Notes: generated by a model not told the origin, from the letters alone. DNA of 64,000 nucleotides from Coleofasciculaceae cyanobacterium (GCA_036703275.1 DATNPK010000098.1:62001-126000); one strand, 5' to 3'; counted from the stretch's first letter, positions 16,759 to 26,989 are shown. Translations and numbers: made by a program.

Positions 16759-18834
16759 CTATTTTCCTGCCTCAATTGCTCGTAAGGCAGCCTTAATCAA
16801 CTGAAAATAAGGCTCTTTAGTTACATTAACTTCTTGAGCTTCGTCTCTGGTTTTACCCAACAAGCCTGTGCGATCGCCTTGACTAACCGCTAAAATTTTG
16901 CCGCGATCGTTTCTAATCCGCAATTCTTTAACTGTTTTACTGCATACATAAATTCTCCCACTATAGGTAAACACCGCTTTTTGGACATTACCATTTTCAA
17001 TTTTTTTATTCAAAACAATAATATTGTTGTTTGGTTGTGATTGAGGCAGTTTAACCCCGACTAACTCTAATTCAATATTAGTATTGCCCTGCCAGTGATT
17101 CTCTTGCAACTTGTAAGCAATGTCTAAACATTCGGGTAACGGACAGTATTCGCCCCATCGCCAAGCTACGGCTTTAATTTGAGTTGAAGAATCGGGTTCT
17201 TGTAAAGTTAACTTTAAATGACTTTGAGTTTTACCGATCGCTCTTTGCTCGACAACTTTAACATTGGGTGTCCAGAACACAGGGGTGCTATTGCCAATAC
17301 CCCAAGGCTGCAAGCTTTCAATTTGTTGATAAAGTTCAAAATCAACCTGTCCTAAGCTAGCTTGAGCGTCTATTTTTACCAGTGGTTTAAGGTGTTCCAC
17401 TTCCAGGCACATATAAGCAAACTCACTTAGTCTTTGTTTCACCTGTTCTAAATTATCGGCGGCAAAACTAAAGCCACCCGCTGCGCGATGTCCGCCAAAT
17501 TTGCCTAATAAATCGCTGCAATAGTTAAGAGCATCAAATACGTTAAACTCATCAATACTTCTAGCAGATCCGCGAATCATTCGAGGAGATGTTGGCGCAT
17601 CTGCTTCTACTGGCTCATGATCTTCATAAGTACCAATAAACACAGGGACACCATAACGTTCCACTAATCGCGATGCGACTATACCAATCACGCCATGATG
17701 CCAGCCTGCTGCTACTACTACCAAAACTCGATCACGCTGCCAAGAAATCGGTGTAGATTCAACTAGAGCGATCGCTTCTTTTTCAATTTGCTCACATAGT
17801 TGACGACGATGCTGATTGATTTGTTCGCACTGCATCGCCCTCATCTTGGCTACTTCAGGATCGTCGGTAGTTAGTAGCTCAATGACCATTTGTGGATCGC
17901 CAATTCGCCCTACAGCATTAATTCTAGGCCCTAAGCGAAAGCCAATATCATCGGGTTTGAGCTGTTTTTGCGCTTCATCTACTCCCGCTACCTGCATTAA
18001 TGCTTGAATACCCAGTAATTGTGAATTAGGCAAGGCTCGTAAACCACGCTTGAGCCAACGGCGATTAACCCCCACTAAGGGGGCAAGATCGGCGATTGTT
18101 CCCAGGGTAAACAGTTCCATAATGGGGTTAGTTAAACCCTTTAATTTGCCTAGGCTTTGAGCAGTAGCGATCGCTAAAATATAGGCTACTCCTACCCCTG
18201 CTAATCCTTTGTAGGGAGAACTATCTGGTAATAGCTTGGGATTAAGAATGGCATCGGCGGGAGGGAGTTTTTCTGGCAAGTCGTGATGATCGGTGATAAT
18301 TACGCTTAAGCCTAACTCGATTGCCCTGGCAACAGGTTCATAAGCAGAAATACCGTTATCTACCGTGAGAATCAAACCGACACCGTTTTCGGCAAATTCT
18401 TCAACGATTCGATTATTAATACCGTAACCGTCTTTCATGCGGCTGGGAATAGCATAATCTACCTTTGCTCCCAAATGTTTTAAGGCGCGTAACAGTAATG
18501 CAGTACTAGTCATGCCATCAGCATCATAGTCTCCACAGATGGCAATTTGTTCTTCATCAGCGATCGCATTCTTGATTAGCTCAACGCTTGCCTCTAAATC
18601 CACAAACTCCACCAAGGGAGAAGGCAAATCCTGAGATTCTGGCTCAATGTAGGTGTGAGCTTCGTCAGCTGTAGCTATATCGCGATTAATTATTACCTGC
18701 GCTACCAAGGGCAATAAGCCAGTAGAAACGCTTAACTCCTGAGCTTTGTCGGGTTGAGGCGTGGCAATGTGCCATCTTTGGTTTGGCAAACGTTGACGAA
18801 GAGGATAATCTTGATAGGCTTGGCGATCGCTCAT
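16759..18834 (-). CDS. recJ: single-stranded-DNA-specific exonuclease RecJ
   Basis: 691 residues. This 5'-3' exonuclease acts in RecF-pathway recombination and in mismatch and base-excision repair. DHH-family motifs are complete: CGDYDADGMTSTALLLRAL near 100, VDNGISAYE near 158, TDHHDLPE near 183, LGPRINAVGRIG near 287 and the DHHA1 motif GKFGGHRAAGGFSF near 445. A long C-terminal OB/extra domain beyond 560 is common in cyanobacterial RecJ. Faces the CPBP gene tail to tail. Confidence 0.95.
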   Translation of the reverse strand: MSDRQAYQDYPLRQRLPNQRWHIATPQPDKAQELSVSTGLLPLVAQVIINRDIATADEAHTYIEPESQDLPSPLVEFVDLEASVELIKNAIADEEQIAICGDYDADGMTSTALLLRALKHLGAKVDYAIPSRMKDGYGINNRIVEEFAENGVGLILTVDNGISAYEPVARAIELGLSVIITDHHDLPEKLPPADAILNPKLLPDSSPYKGLAGVGVAYILAIATAQSLGKLKGLTNPIMELFTLGTIADLAPLVGVNRRWLKRGLRALPNSQLLGIQALMQVAGVDEAQKQLKPDDIGFRLGPRINAVGRIGDPQMVIELLTTDDPEVAKMRAMQCEQINQHRRQLCEQIEKEAIALVESTPISWQRDRVLVVVAAGWHHGVIGIVASRLVERYGVPVFIGTYEDHEPVEADAPTSPRMIRGSARSIDEFNVFDALNYCSDLLGKFGGHRAAGGFSFAADNLEQVKQRLSEFAYMCLEVEHLKPLVKIDAQASLGQVDFELYQQIESLQPWGIGNSTPVFWTPNVKVVEQRAIGKTQSHLKLTLQEPDSSTQIKAVAWRWGEYCPLPECLDIAYKLQENHWQGNTNIELELVGVKLPQSQPNNNIIVLNKKIENGNVQKAVFTYSGRIYVCSKTVKELRIRNDRGKILAVSQGDRTGLLGKTRDEAQEVNVTKEPYFQLIKAALRAIEAGK

Positions 18835-18916
18835 TACGAGAATTTAAAGATTTACAGGGGCAACCAAAAGTATAGCAAGATTAGCTCTCAGCCTTTAAAA
18901 CAGTTTAATCGAGTGG

Positions 18917-20440
18917 CTAGTTGCTAAAATTTTCGGCCGATTCCAATTCTTCTGGTCCCAAATTTGATTTGATTAACTGTTGCAGCTGTTTTTTCCAATC
19001 TCGACCAAGCTGCACCGTAATGTCAGAATTAAGTTCTCCTGTACTTTCTACCACCACTTCTCCGACACCGAGAATTGAACGCACTTGTTCGGCTGCTTCA
19101 TCATCTCCTGATTGAGCAATCACTCTAGTTTTAGCCAAGGGATCTTGCCAATTTTTGCTAGCGTTTACTCTGGTGTAACCTGCTTCTCTAAGCTTATCTA
19201 AAGCTGACTGTAACACTTCTTGATTCTCGGTGCTGTCCTGCACTGAGATTCTCATGCGAGGATTACTGATGTCGGGTATACCTTCTAAGCTAGCATATTG
19301 GTTATTAGCAATCGCCCCGTCATCTCGATCTCTAGGTAAATTAAAATGCTTAGTCATTAACTGATTAATATTCTGATAGTTAGGCAGCCAATAGCTAACA
19401 GATTCATCGGCGCTATTAAAGTCTCCAGGTAACATCATCATTTTGATTTGAGATCGCTCAATTTGCGAAGCGAAATTTGATAAAGCCATTAATTCTCGAA
19501 CAGTTAAATTAGTATCTAAATGAGATTGAATTATCGCAAGTAATTTAGGAATTTTAACGACCGTGGCGGGTTTAAGCGTTTGCTCTACTGCCGAACGCAT
19601 CAACATTTGCTGGCGTTGCACTCGCGAGATATCGCCATACTCATCATAGCGATAACGTAAAAATTGCATTGATTTGTCGCCATCTAAATGCTGAATGCCT
19701 TTTTTCAGGTCGATATAGAGATGTTGGCTAAAGTCGTTGTACTTCATATCTTTAGGTACATTAACCGTAACCCCACCCAAAGCGTCAATTAACTTTTCCA
19801 CTCCCTGAACGTTAACCCGCACATAGCGATCGATATTTATACCACCCAGCAATTCACTCGCTACCGCGGCAGTTAAAGCAGGACCACCATATTTATTAGC
19901 ATGATTAATTTTTCTGACGCCATATCTTTCAATATAAACACGGGTATCCCTGGGAATAGATAACACGGACACTTTCTCTTGTTTGGGATCGAACCTCAAC
20001 AGCAACATACTGTCACTTAGACCCTCAAACGAGTTGACTAAGTATTGATAGCCAACATCTTTTTTTTGGTATTTAATTCCTTCATTGTCTAAGTCAGAAC
20101 TAATAACCTTGATCCCTAAGACTAAAATATTTACAGGACGTTTTAATTCTGGCAGGTTTAGGTTTTTAGCAGTCACTGTTTCTGTTTGACTAAAAACTTG
20201 TTGTTCTTCGTTACTCAGGTTTGCTTGCTGTAAGGGGGATGCAGTCGATAGAGCTACGGCTAAAAATGCACCAACTGCTGCCGAAACGACAGATACACTA
20301 GCCAAACCAAACCCAACTAAAATAGCTCTTCTCTTGTTCAATTTCTTCTTTTGGTTTTTAAGGGGGTAGTTAATCGAATTAGATTGAGCAGTAGTTTTCT
20401 TTCCCGAAGGAGTTGATTGATAGGCTTTTCTAAATGGCAC
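18917..20440 (-). CDS. LytR-CpsA-Psr (LCP) family protein with LytR_C domain
   Basis: 507 residues. LCP enzymes attach polysaccharides or other polymers to peptidoglycan from lipid carriers. A membrane anchor spans about 40-67. The LCP domain follows (about 100-340), with DSMLLLRFDPKQ, SIPRDTRVYIERYGVRKINHA and FLRYRYDEYGDISRVQRQQ carrying the conserved Arg/Asp residues. A LytR_C domain fills about 395-490. In cyanobacteria such proteins are candidates for anchoring sheath or S-layer glycans. It precedes recJ on the same strand by about 80 bases. Confidence 0.92.
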   Translation of the reverse strand: MPFRKAYQSTPSGKKTTAQSNSINYPLKNQKKKLNKRRAILVGFGLASVSVVSAAVGAFLAVALSTASPLQQANLSNEEQQVFSQTETVTAKNLNLPELKRPVNILVLGIKVISSDLDNEGIKYQKKDVGYQYLVNSFEGLSDSMLLLRFDPKQEKVSVLSIPRDTRVYIERYGVRKINHANKYGGPALTAAVASELLGGINIDRYVRVNVQGVEKLIDALGGVTVNVPKDMKYNDFSQHLYIDLKKGIQHLDGDKSMQFLRYRYDEYGDISRVQRQQMLMRSAVEQTLKPATVVKIPKLLAIIQSHLDTNLTVRELMALSNFASQIERSQIKMMMLPGDFNSADESVSYWLPNYQNINQLMTKHFNLPRDRDDGAIANNQYASLEGIPDISNPRMRISVQDSTENQEVLQSALDKLREAGYTRVNASKNWQDPLAKTRVIAQSGDDEAAEQVRSILGVGEVVVESTGELNSDITVQLGRDWKKQLQQLIKSNLGPEELESAENFSN

Positions 20441-20710
20441 TGTATACCCTCACGCTAAATAAAAATTAAGATATGTATAAACACAAATGTAATTTGATTG
20501 ATATTAACAGCTATTTGCCAGAAAAAATACCCAGGCTAAAAACTACAATCAAGACCAACTGAACGAAAATTTTAACTAATAATTCATTTTGCTTGGTTAC
20601 TGCATACTCAGAAAATATTGACTAATTTTAGCTTCTTTATTAGAGTAACGACAGGTTCGCTGCGCCAGCAATTTTAACGGTCTATTATCTTGCCAGATAA
20701 TTGTTAAGAC

Positions 20711-21103
20711 TTAGTTCATCTCGTTGCGAGAAAATAAACTTTGTTTGCCCAAACGAGACATGAGAAAAGTACAGGTCAAAAAATAGACTGTAGTAATCAT
20801 GGCATTAGCGTAAAGCAGACGGAAAGATACGATTTCCGACGAGGCATTACCTGCACCCCAAGAAAATAGACCGTAGCAACTTAGCCAAATCAGAATAAGA
20901 TTAATCGATAGTCGGCTAATTTTTTGTTGCTGGCGCAGCGAAGTTGTCGCGTTTGTCATATCTTCTTCTGAACTGAGTGAAGGATCGCTTTTAGCTCGAT
21001 ATAGAGTCCAGATAGCGGGAATTACCCCCACAATTGGTAGGAGATAAATCCAAAGCTGAAGATGTTGCTCGGTTTTTCTTTGAATATAAAATTGCTTGCT
21101 CAT
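20711..21103 (-). CDS. small membrane protein, conserved unknown
   Basis: 130 residues from the ATG at 21103 (MSKQFYIQRKTEQHLQLW). The frame is open to 21148, but that would overlap mobA's start. Three membrane segments are visible: IYLLPIVGVIPAIWTLY near 20-36, LILIWLSCYGLFSWG near 73-87 and NAMITTVYFLTCTFLM near 103-118. I do not know a named family. It is divergent from mobA with about 30 bases between starts, so the two share a promoter region. Confidence 0.65.
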   Translation of the reverse strand: MSKQFYIQRKTEQHLQLWIYLLPIVGVIPAIWTLYRAKSDPSLSSEEDMTNATTSLRQQQKISRLSINLILIWLSCYGLFSWGAGNASSEIVSFRLLYANAMITTVYFLTCTFLMSRLGKQSLFSRNEMN

Positions 21104-21135
21104 GATATTTTTACTAAATCGCCGATTCAGGTGTA

Positions 21136-21735
21136 ATGCTCGAACCAATTAAAAGTAAGATTAGCGCGATTGTCTTAGCTGGAGGAGAAAGTTCTCGCAT
21201 GGGAAGAGACAAAGCTCTGTTAGATTTGGGTGGCAACACGCTGCTAAATCATGTTTGTTCGATCGCCAGTGAATGCGCTAGTCAAACTTATGTGGTGACA
21301 CCTTGGATTGAAAAATATCTGAGTGTCGTTCCTTCTAGTTGCCAATTAGTTAGAGAAAAGCTAATTTTAAACTCCAAATCTAATATTCCTCTAATTGGTT
21401 TTATTCAAGGAATGCAGCTAGTTAAGACAGAATGGGTCTTATTATTAGCTTGCGATTTACCTTATTTGTCTTCGTCTCAAGTAAAACAGTGGTCGCTAGC
21501 TTTGGCAACAGTATTACCCACAGAAATTGCCCTTTTGCCCCGCAGTGTTAAAGGATGGGAGCCTTTATGTGGTTTTTATCGTCGCAGATCCCTCGCTTCA
21601 CTGAAAGCCTATCAGGGAAATGGAGGTCAATCTTTTCAATCTTGGTTAGCCGTACATCCCGTGAAAGAATTATCATTAAGCGATCGCCACTGTCTTTTTA
21701 ACTGCAATACTCCCGAAGACTGGGAATCAGTATAA
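21136..21735 (+). CDS. mobA: molybdenum cofactor guanylyltransferase
   Basis: 199 residues. MobA couples GMP to molybdopterin, giving the bis-MGD cofactor used by nitrate reductase. The nucleotide-binding signature AIVLAGGESSRMGRDKALL lies at about 10-28, LLLACDLPYLSSSQV near 97 gives the metal-binding Asp, and LCGFYRRRSL near 140 is typical. Its position 0.5 kb from narB fits a functional link, because NarB needs the cofactor. Confidence 0.92.
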   Translation: MLEPIKSKISAIVLAGGESSRMGRDKALLDLGGNTLLNHVCSIASECASQTYVVTPWIEKYLSVVPSSCQLVREKLILNSKSNIPLIGFIQGMQLVKTEWVLLLACDLPYLSSSQVKQWSLALATVLPTEIALLPRSVKGWEPLCGFYRRRSLASLKAYQGNGGQSFQSWLAVHPVKELSLSDRHCLFNCNTPEDWESV

Positions 21736-21838
21736 GGATCAAGGCTAAAAGCCAGCAATTGGTCACGAAAAAGTTATTGTCTAAAATAGACAACACTTTA
21801 AAATTATTACTAAAGTACTAAAGTAAGAAGTTTTAAAA

Positions 21839-22255
21839 ATGCCCAAACCTACTCAGGCTCACTTAGAGCGAACCATCAATAAAAACGATTCCCTAGAAGT
21901 CAGGCAAAAAACCCTCAGCCAGATGCAATACTATATGGGAGCAAAATTAGTCGAGGTCAGGATAGATCCTCAAAAAGTAATTTATCGTTGGTCAATTAAA
22001 AATCAGGCAGACCAGCAAATCTGTACCCTCAGCGCTTTTTGGGGCGAATCTCAACGCAAGCTGCTTTCTGGGGAAGAACCCCTAACTGGAGAAGAATTAA
22101 CTAACTGTGCTAGAGCCAACGCTTCGGCTGGCGTAGAAATGGCTGCCAAGCTATGTGGCTTTGGTTCAGATACGGCGGGTTTCCAAACCAAGTTACAAAA
22201 AACTGCTCGAGAATTAGAACTGCCCTTAAATTCATTTAAGCAGTTAATTCCCTAA
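21839..22255 (+). CDS. conserved hypothetical protein next to nitrate reductase
   Basis: 138 residues, soluble, ATG start. It runs from MPKPTQAHLERTINKND through a beta-rich middle (AKLVEVRIDPQKVIYRWSI, QQICTLSAFWGES) to helices (ELTNCARANASAGVEMAAKL). I do not recognise it. It lies between mobA and narB, with only 6 bases between its stop and the narB stop on the other strand. A role in nitrate reductase maturation, such as the cyanobacterial NarM protein, is possible but is inference from position only. Confidence 0.65.
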   Translation: MPKPTQAHLERTINKNDSLEVRQKTLSQMQYYMGAKLVEVRIDPQKVIYRWSIKNQADQQICTLSAFWGESQRKLLSGEEPLTGEELTNCARANASAGVEMAAKLCGFGSDTAGFQTKLQKTARELELPLNSFKQLIP

Positions 22256-22261
22256 TTAACT

Positions 22262-24586
22262 TCAGACTGACATTGATTTTTCAACTATGTCAGGTATAGC
22301 ATCTTTAGAGCTATGGTTACTGAAAGAATCTTCAAATTTTACGGGGGTCAAATTTACGGCACAAGCCTTTAATTCTGGCTGCAAAGAAATAGGACAGGCT
22401 TCTGGATGAGTCAGCAGATTTGCCTCACCGTTGTCTGTCCACAATGCCCCCCAATGCATTGGAACAAAGACCGTACCAGGAACGATCGCTTTGGTAATTT
22501 TAGCTGCAAAACGCCCTCCGCCTCGGCGCGATCGCACTTCAACCATGGTTTGCTCTTCAATACCTAGTTTGGCAGCGTCTCTGGGGTGAATTTCGATAAA
22601 TGACTGAGGTTGCTTCTTCATGATTTTTTCAATCCGCCCCGTGCGAGTCATAGTATGCCAGTGTTCATAGAGGCGACCTATAGTTAAAACAAAGGGATAT
22701 TTAATATCAATGGGTTCAGCTAATCCTTTGGAGTGCAAAGCAGTGAATCTGGCTCGTCCATCAGGAGTATTAAATCGACGATCGGTATAAAGTCTTTTAG
22801 CTACAAAAGTTTCTTCTTTACCTTTGAACAAATTGGAAAACAAACCTTTGGCTGGCTCACTATTGTCAGCGACATTGTTGGCAGTATCACAGGTCAAAGC
22901 AATGTTTGGCAATTTATGGTTATCGATTTCTTCTAAAGGACAGGGCCACTGGATAGCTCCCTGTTGACGTAATCTCCCGTGACTCAAGCCACTCATATCA
23001 CAGGGACGACCTTTAGTTAAGCTGACAAACTCTTGATAAACTTGAGCGGAATTAGCAAAATTAAACTCTTTGGTAAAACCTAAACGACGACCAACCTCGG
23101 CAAAGATCTCCCAATCTGGTCGAGCTTCTCCTGGTGCTTGGCGAAACTTGGAACAAAGGGTAACAACCCTTTCGGAGTTAGTCATAGTGCCAGTTTTTTC
23201 GCCCCACTGGGCTGCGGGTAAAACCACATGGGCAAAGCTAGCCGTTTCCATCGGATAGTAAGCATCCTGTACGATAGTGAAAGGCGATCGCAACAAGGCT
23301 TTTTTGGTTCTAACCAAGTCAGGCATACTTACCGCAGGATTGGTCGCAGCGACCCAAAATAGCCCAACGTCTCCTGTTTCCAAACCAGTAATCATACTCC
23401 AGACATCTTTACCAGGAACAGGGTTGATCCTACCTGGAGGTAGCTGCCAGGCTTGCTCTAATTCTGCACGATGACTAGGATTTTTAACTGCTCGATAACC
23501 AGGAATCAGATGAGAGAGTCCTCCTGTTTCTCTACCCCCCATAGCATTAGGCTGTCCTGTAAGGGAAAATGGTCCCGCCCCTGGTTTCCCAATGTTGCCC
23601 GTCATTAAGTGTAGGTTAATAATACTGCTGACTTTTGCCGTTCCCTCAGAAGATTGATTTACGCCCATCGACCAGAGTGACAAAACTTTTTCTGATTCTG
23701 CCCAGTAGCGGGCTGCTTGTTCTAAATGATCGATACGGATACCGCAGCGACGAGCGACTAGTTCGGGAGGATAGTCTTTAATTACCTGAGTAAAATTGCT
23801 AAAGCCTTGAGTGCATTCATCAATAAATAAAGTATCTAGTTCGCCCCAACGAAGCAACAGATGAGCAATGCCGTTGAGCAGATCTATATCTGTGCCTGGC
23901 TGAATTGCTAAATGTAAGTCTGCATCCTTTGCTGTTTTAGTTTCACGCGGATCGACCACAATCATTTTGACCTTGCGGTTTTTCTTGTGCTGCATCCGTA
24001 AACGATTATAGACAATAGGATGACATTCAGCGGTGTTCGTGCCAATCAGAAAGGCACAGTCGGTTAACTCCAGATCTTCGTAGCACGAAGGAGGACCATC
24101 CGAACCCAGGCTTTGGATATATCCTGACACTGCAGAAGACATACACAGACGGGAATTGGCATCAAAATTATTTGTACCCAAGCAGCCTTTAAGCAGTTTT
24201 TGAGCAATATAGTAATCTTCGCTTTGAAACTGTCCCGAACCATACATACAAATTGCATCTGAACCCCGAGTATCTCTAACTTTTTTAATTCGAGCTACTA
24301 TTCGATCTAATGCCTCATCCCAACTAACTCGCTTAAATTCTTGATCTAAGCTATTCCGCATCAGCGGATATTTGAGGCGGTCTTTATCCAAGGATTCAGC
24401 GACTGTACCACCTTTAACACATATTTTACCTTTACTGGACGGATGAGAGCGATCGCCTCTAACTTGCCAAAGCGGATTCCCTTGATTGTCTCTTTGAATC
24501 GATTTTCCTGGTTGTGCTGGAGGTAAAACTTCTAGTCCACAGCCAACACCACAGTAGGGACACAGAGTTTTTATTGGTTCGCTCAC
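22262..24586 (-). CDS. narB: ferredoxin-nitrate reductase
   Basis: 774 residues. NarB reduces nitrate to nitrite with electrons from ferredoxin, using one [4Fe-4S] cluster and Mo-bis-MGD. Cluster ligands are seen in [11 protein letters not shown] (residues 9-19) and KICVKGG near 54. MoCo-binding stretches include [12 protein letters not shown] near 144, [12 protein letters not shown] near 185 and [10 protein letters not shown] near 410; the C-terminal molybdopterin-dinucleotide domain has [15 protein letters not shown] near 637 and PMHWGALW near 710. No FAD or extra domain is present, as expected for the cyanobacterial enzyme. Downstream of nrtP on the same strand but behind a terminator hairpin. 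Confidence 0.96.
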   Translation of the reverse strand: MSEPIKTLCPYCGVGCGLEVLPPAQPGKSIQRDNQGNPLWQVRGDRSHPSSKGKICVKGGTVAESLDKDRLKYPLMRNSLDQEFKRVSWDEALDRIVARIKKVRDTRGSDAICMYGSGQFQSEDYYIAQKLLKGCLGTNNFDANSRLCMSSAVSGYIQSLGSDGPPSCYEDLELTDCAFLIGTNTAECHPIVYNRLRMQHKKNRKVKMIVVDPRETKTAKDADLHLAIQPGTDIDLLNGIAHLLLRWGELDTLFIDECTQGFSNFTQVIKDYPPELVARRCGIRIDHLEQAARYWAESEKVLSLWSMGVNQSSEGTAKVSSIINLHLMTGNIGKPGAGPFSLTGQPNAMGGRETGGLSHLIPGYRAVKNPSHRAELEQAWQLPPGRINPVPGKDVWSMITGLETGDVGLFWVAATNPAVSMPDLVRTKKALLRSPFTIVQDAYYPMETASFAHVVLPAAQWGEKTGTMTNSERVVTLCSKFRQAPGEARPDWEIFAEVGRRLGFTKEFNFANSAQVYQEFVSLTKGRPCDMSGLSHGRLRQQGAIQWPCPLEEIDNHKLPNIALTCDTANNVADNSEPAKGLFSNLFKGKEETFVAKRLYTDRRFNTPDGRARFTALHSKGLAEPIDIKYPFVLTIGRLYEHWHTMTRTGRIEKIMKKQPQSFIEIHPRDAAKLGIEEQTMVEVRSRRGGGRFAAKITKAIVPGTVFVPMHWGALWTDNGEANLLTHPEACPISLQPELKACAVNLTPVKFEDSFSNHSSKDAIPDIVEKSMSV

Positions 24587-24739
24587 TTTCCTTCTCTCTC
24601 AGTTAAATATTTACAGATGTTAAAAGCTTATTTATCTAGGTTTCTTAAGACTTTTGCCAGGTTATATCTTAAAATTCGCCATGATTGCTGCTAATAATCA
24701 TACTTAATTGAAATTTTTTTTTAGTTTTCTCTAGCAACC

Positions 24740-24777
24740 AAAAAGTGCCGAGAATACTTGCTTATGTTCTCAGCACT
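24740..24777 (-). terminator. Rho-independent terminator between nrtP and narB
   Basis: On the minus strand AGTGCTGAGAA pairs with TTCTCGGCACT (one G-U), with a 12-base loop, and a run of five T follows. It begins about 28 bases beyond the nrtP stop and should limit read-through into narB. Confidence 0.8.
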
Positions 24778-24804
24778 AAATTAGTATTAGTCGCTCATTA
24801 CTGA

Positions 24805-26352
24805 TTAGATTTTTTCAGGCTCTAAAGTAGGCTCAAGTAACGATTTTTCTTCATCATGATGAGCCTCGGCAAATGAACCCTTGGGTTCTTTGAGAACTAC
24901 AAAACATAATCCTGCAACGATTAACGCTGTTACACCCATAATTTGGAAAAAGCGCGCATCTGCTGCTGCTTCAATGGCTGGAGAAGGATCGGCTCCACCA
25001 CCTAACCAACCAGGAAGCAAACTAAAAATTGTCAAATAAGCTACTGCTCCAACGTTACCGTATGCTCCCACATTACCAGCCACCTGACCAGTTACACGTT
25101 TTTTAATTAAAGGCACGATCGAAAACGTAGAACCTTCCCCTGCTTGCACAAAGAAAGAGCAAGCCATAGTCAAAACAACCGCAGCAGGTAAAAACCAGCC
25201 GCTGCCGACTTGGCTCAAAAGTAGATAGCCAATACCCATACAGGCTGTTAAGACACCCATGGTCATTTTACGACTACCTAATTTATCAGAAATCAAACCA
25301 CCGCCAGGACGAGCAGCTAAGTTCATGAAAGCGTAGCTAGAGGCAATCATCCCCGCGGCAGCTTTAGATAAATCAAATGTCCCTTCAAAAAAGGCAGGAA
25401 GCATGGAAACTACAGCTAGTTCTGAACCAAAGTTAACAACGTAGGTCAGCTCTAAAATTGCTACCTGGGAAAAATCGTAGCGATCTTCTGCGGGATAGCG
25501 TTTCTTGCCTGTCATCAGGTCTTTGTTTACTGCCCAGCAATTATAAGCTTGGAATAAATATAATCCTAGTAAAGCAAACCAGATAATATACATTGTGCCT
25601 GTGCCATACAGACCCAACTTCATTAATCGCCAAGCAACCAGCATCAAGATTCCAGTTAAAGGAACATTCATCAACATTAAGAACCAGAAATCTTTTTTGG
25701 TGGTAACTTCTAGACCTCTAGCACTTTTAGGACGACGATACACTTTGCCAGGAGGAGTATCTTTGGCGTTTAAGAGATAGAAAATTCCATAGAGAGCAGC
25801 GATAATACCTGTGGAAGCGATCGCAGCACGCCAGTTAATGCCCGAACCAGGCGCACCGAATGACAACCAGCCAGCGAAAATAGCTAATGTAAATGCGGAG
25901 AAAGCAGAACCAAAGTTACCCCAGCCACCATAAATACCTTCAGCTAGACCGATTTCTCTAGGCGGAAACCATTCTGCAACCATGCGAATTCCAATTACAA
26001 AACCCGCACCAACAATACCAATCAATAAGCGAGAAATCACTAGCTGACTAAAGTTTTGTGCCGAGGCAAACATGATACAGGGAATTGAAGCATACATTAG
26101 TAGCAAAGAATAAGTTAGTCGGGGACCAAACTTATCGAGCAACATCCCAATAATAATCCGAGCAGGAACAGTTAGAGCTACGTTACAAATAGCCAGAGTT
26201 TTGATTTGTTCTCCTGTTAAACCCAGGTCGGCTTGGATAGTAGTTGCCAGAGGGGGCAGATTGAACCAAACTACAAATGTTAAAAAGAATGCAAACCAAG
26301 TAATATGTAGAATTTTGTATCTACCCTGGAATTGCCACATTTCTCCGAGCAT
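24805..26352 (-). CDS. nrtP: nitrate/nitrite permease of the NNP major facilitator family
   Basis: 515 residues with 12 predicted membrane helices and a large central loop (about 200-300). It imports nitrate/nitrite across the cytoplasmic membrane. NNP marks are GIYGGWGNFGSAFSAF near 147 and the second nitrate signature GNVGAYGNVGAVAYL near 425, with RLLIGIVGAGFVIGIRM near 90. This NrtP type replaces the ABC transporter NrtABCD found in many freshwater strains, and no nrtABCD gene is in the window. It leads the nitrate block under a predicted NtcA promoter. Confidence 0.93.
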   Translation of the reverse strand: MLGEMWQFQGRYKILHITWFAFFLTFVVWFNLPPLATTIQADLGLTGEQIKTLAICNVALTVPARIIIGMLLDKFGPRLTYSLLLMYASIPCIMFASAQNFSQLVISRLLIGIVGAGFVIGIRMVAEWFPPREIGLAEGIYGGWGNFGSAFSAFTLAIFAGWLSFGAPGSGINWRAAIASTGIIAALYGIFYLLNAKDTPPGKVYRRPKSARGLEVTTKKDFWFLMLMNVPLTGILMLVAWRLMKLGLYGTGTMYIIWFALLGLYLFQAYNCWAVNKDLMTGKKRYPAEDRYDFSQVAILELTYVVNFGSELAVVSMLPAFFEGTFDLSKAAAGMIASSYAFMNLAARPGGGLISDKLGSRKMTMGVLTACMGIGYLLLSQVGSGWFLPAAVVLTMACSFFVQAGEGSTFSIVPLIKKRVTGQVAGNVGAYGNVGAVAYLTIFSLLPGWLGGGADPSPAIEAAADARFFQIMGVTALIVAGLCFVVLKEPKGSFAEAHHDEEKSLLEPTLEPEKI

Positions 26353-26578
26353 TATTTACCTTCCTTTAATGTTTAAAATCACCATATTTAATGCCTAAAA
26401 CTTAGATATCAAATACTAAAGCACTGCAAAATTATTAAATGTCTATTTATTTGCTTTTTAATTTACTTATTGCATAGGTAAGATTTGCCGCTCAAACTAT
26501 TTATCTTGATCGAGCATCTTCAAGAACTATAGAAGTTGTCTCTAATTCTTAAGATGTGTTTATCTTGGGGTAATAATT

Positions 26579-26614
26579 ACATTTACCAATAGGTTTTATA
26601 GTATATTTAGATAC
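26579..26614 (-). promoter_or_regulatory. NtcA-activated promoter of nrtP
   Basis: GTATCTAAATATAC on the minus strand (26601-26614) is an exact match to the NtcA consensus GTA-N8-TAC. After a 21-base spacing comes TAATTAT, an acceptable -10 box, so the layout is that of a class II NtcA promoter. The nrtP start lies about 250 bases downstream. NtcA is the nitrogen-control activator of cyanobacteria. Confidence 0.75.
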
Positions 26615-26935
26615 AAAACTTCTTCGATAAGTAGTTTGATATGTGTTTTTTACATAACTACGATACTTTTATTGCATATATTGAATTAAGCTTTTTTGGC
26701 ATAACTCGAAAATAGCAGAAAGAAATGATTTGAAGCGTCTAAGTTAATTTGAAAAATCGGTAATTTTTTTAGCTAGCTCTTTTTGTAGCATCAAACCTGA
26801 TCAACTTTAATCGAGCTAATTAATTTATTTTTAAGGTCAATCAAAATGGTGCAATCAAGAATGAACAAGCTGTATGCTAACTAGCTTAATTTTCAATTAA
26901 GGCGATCGCCTTTGCATATTTAGTCACTTTCCAAC

Positions 26936-26959
26936 GTATTCAAAAGTGTATTCAAAAGT
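26936..26959 (+). repeat. tandem 12-base repeat upstream of the curlin-like gene
   Basis: GTATTCAAAAGT occurs twice in a row, ending 30 bases before the ATG of the curlin-repeat gene. It lies where a transcription factor or 5'-leader element could act. Confidence 0.7.
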
Positions 26960-26989
26960 TAATTAATCAGTTTACGGTCTAGAAATATT

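Larger units (their letters stand above)
26353..26989. other. regulatory spacer between nrtP and curlin-like gene
   Basis: 637 bases between divergent genes. It holds the NtcA promoter of nrtP (26579-26614) and, near the other gene, a tandem 12-base repeat (26936-26959). The rest is AT-rich with no gene seen. Confidence 0.6.

Noticed and set aside
26353-26989. Search for further NtcA sites for the curlin-like gene
   Set aside because: Only one GTA-N8-TAC was found, and its -10 box points towards nrtP.
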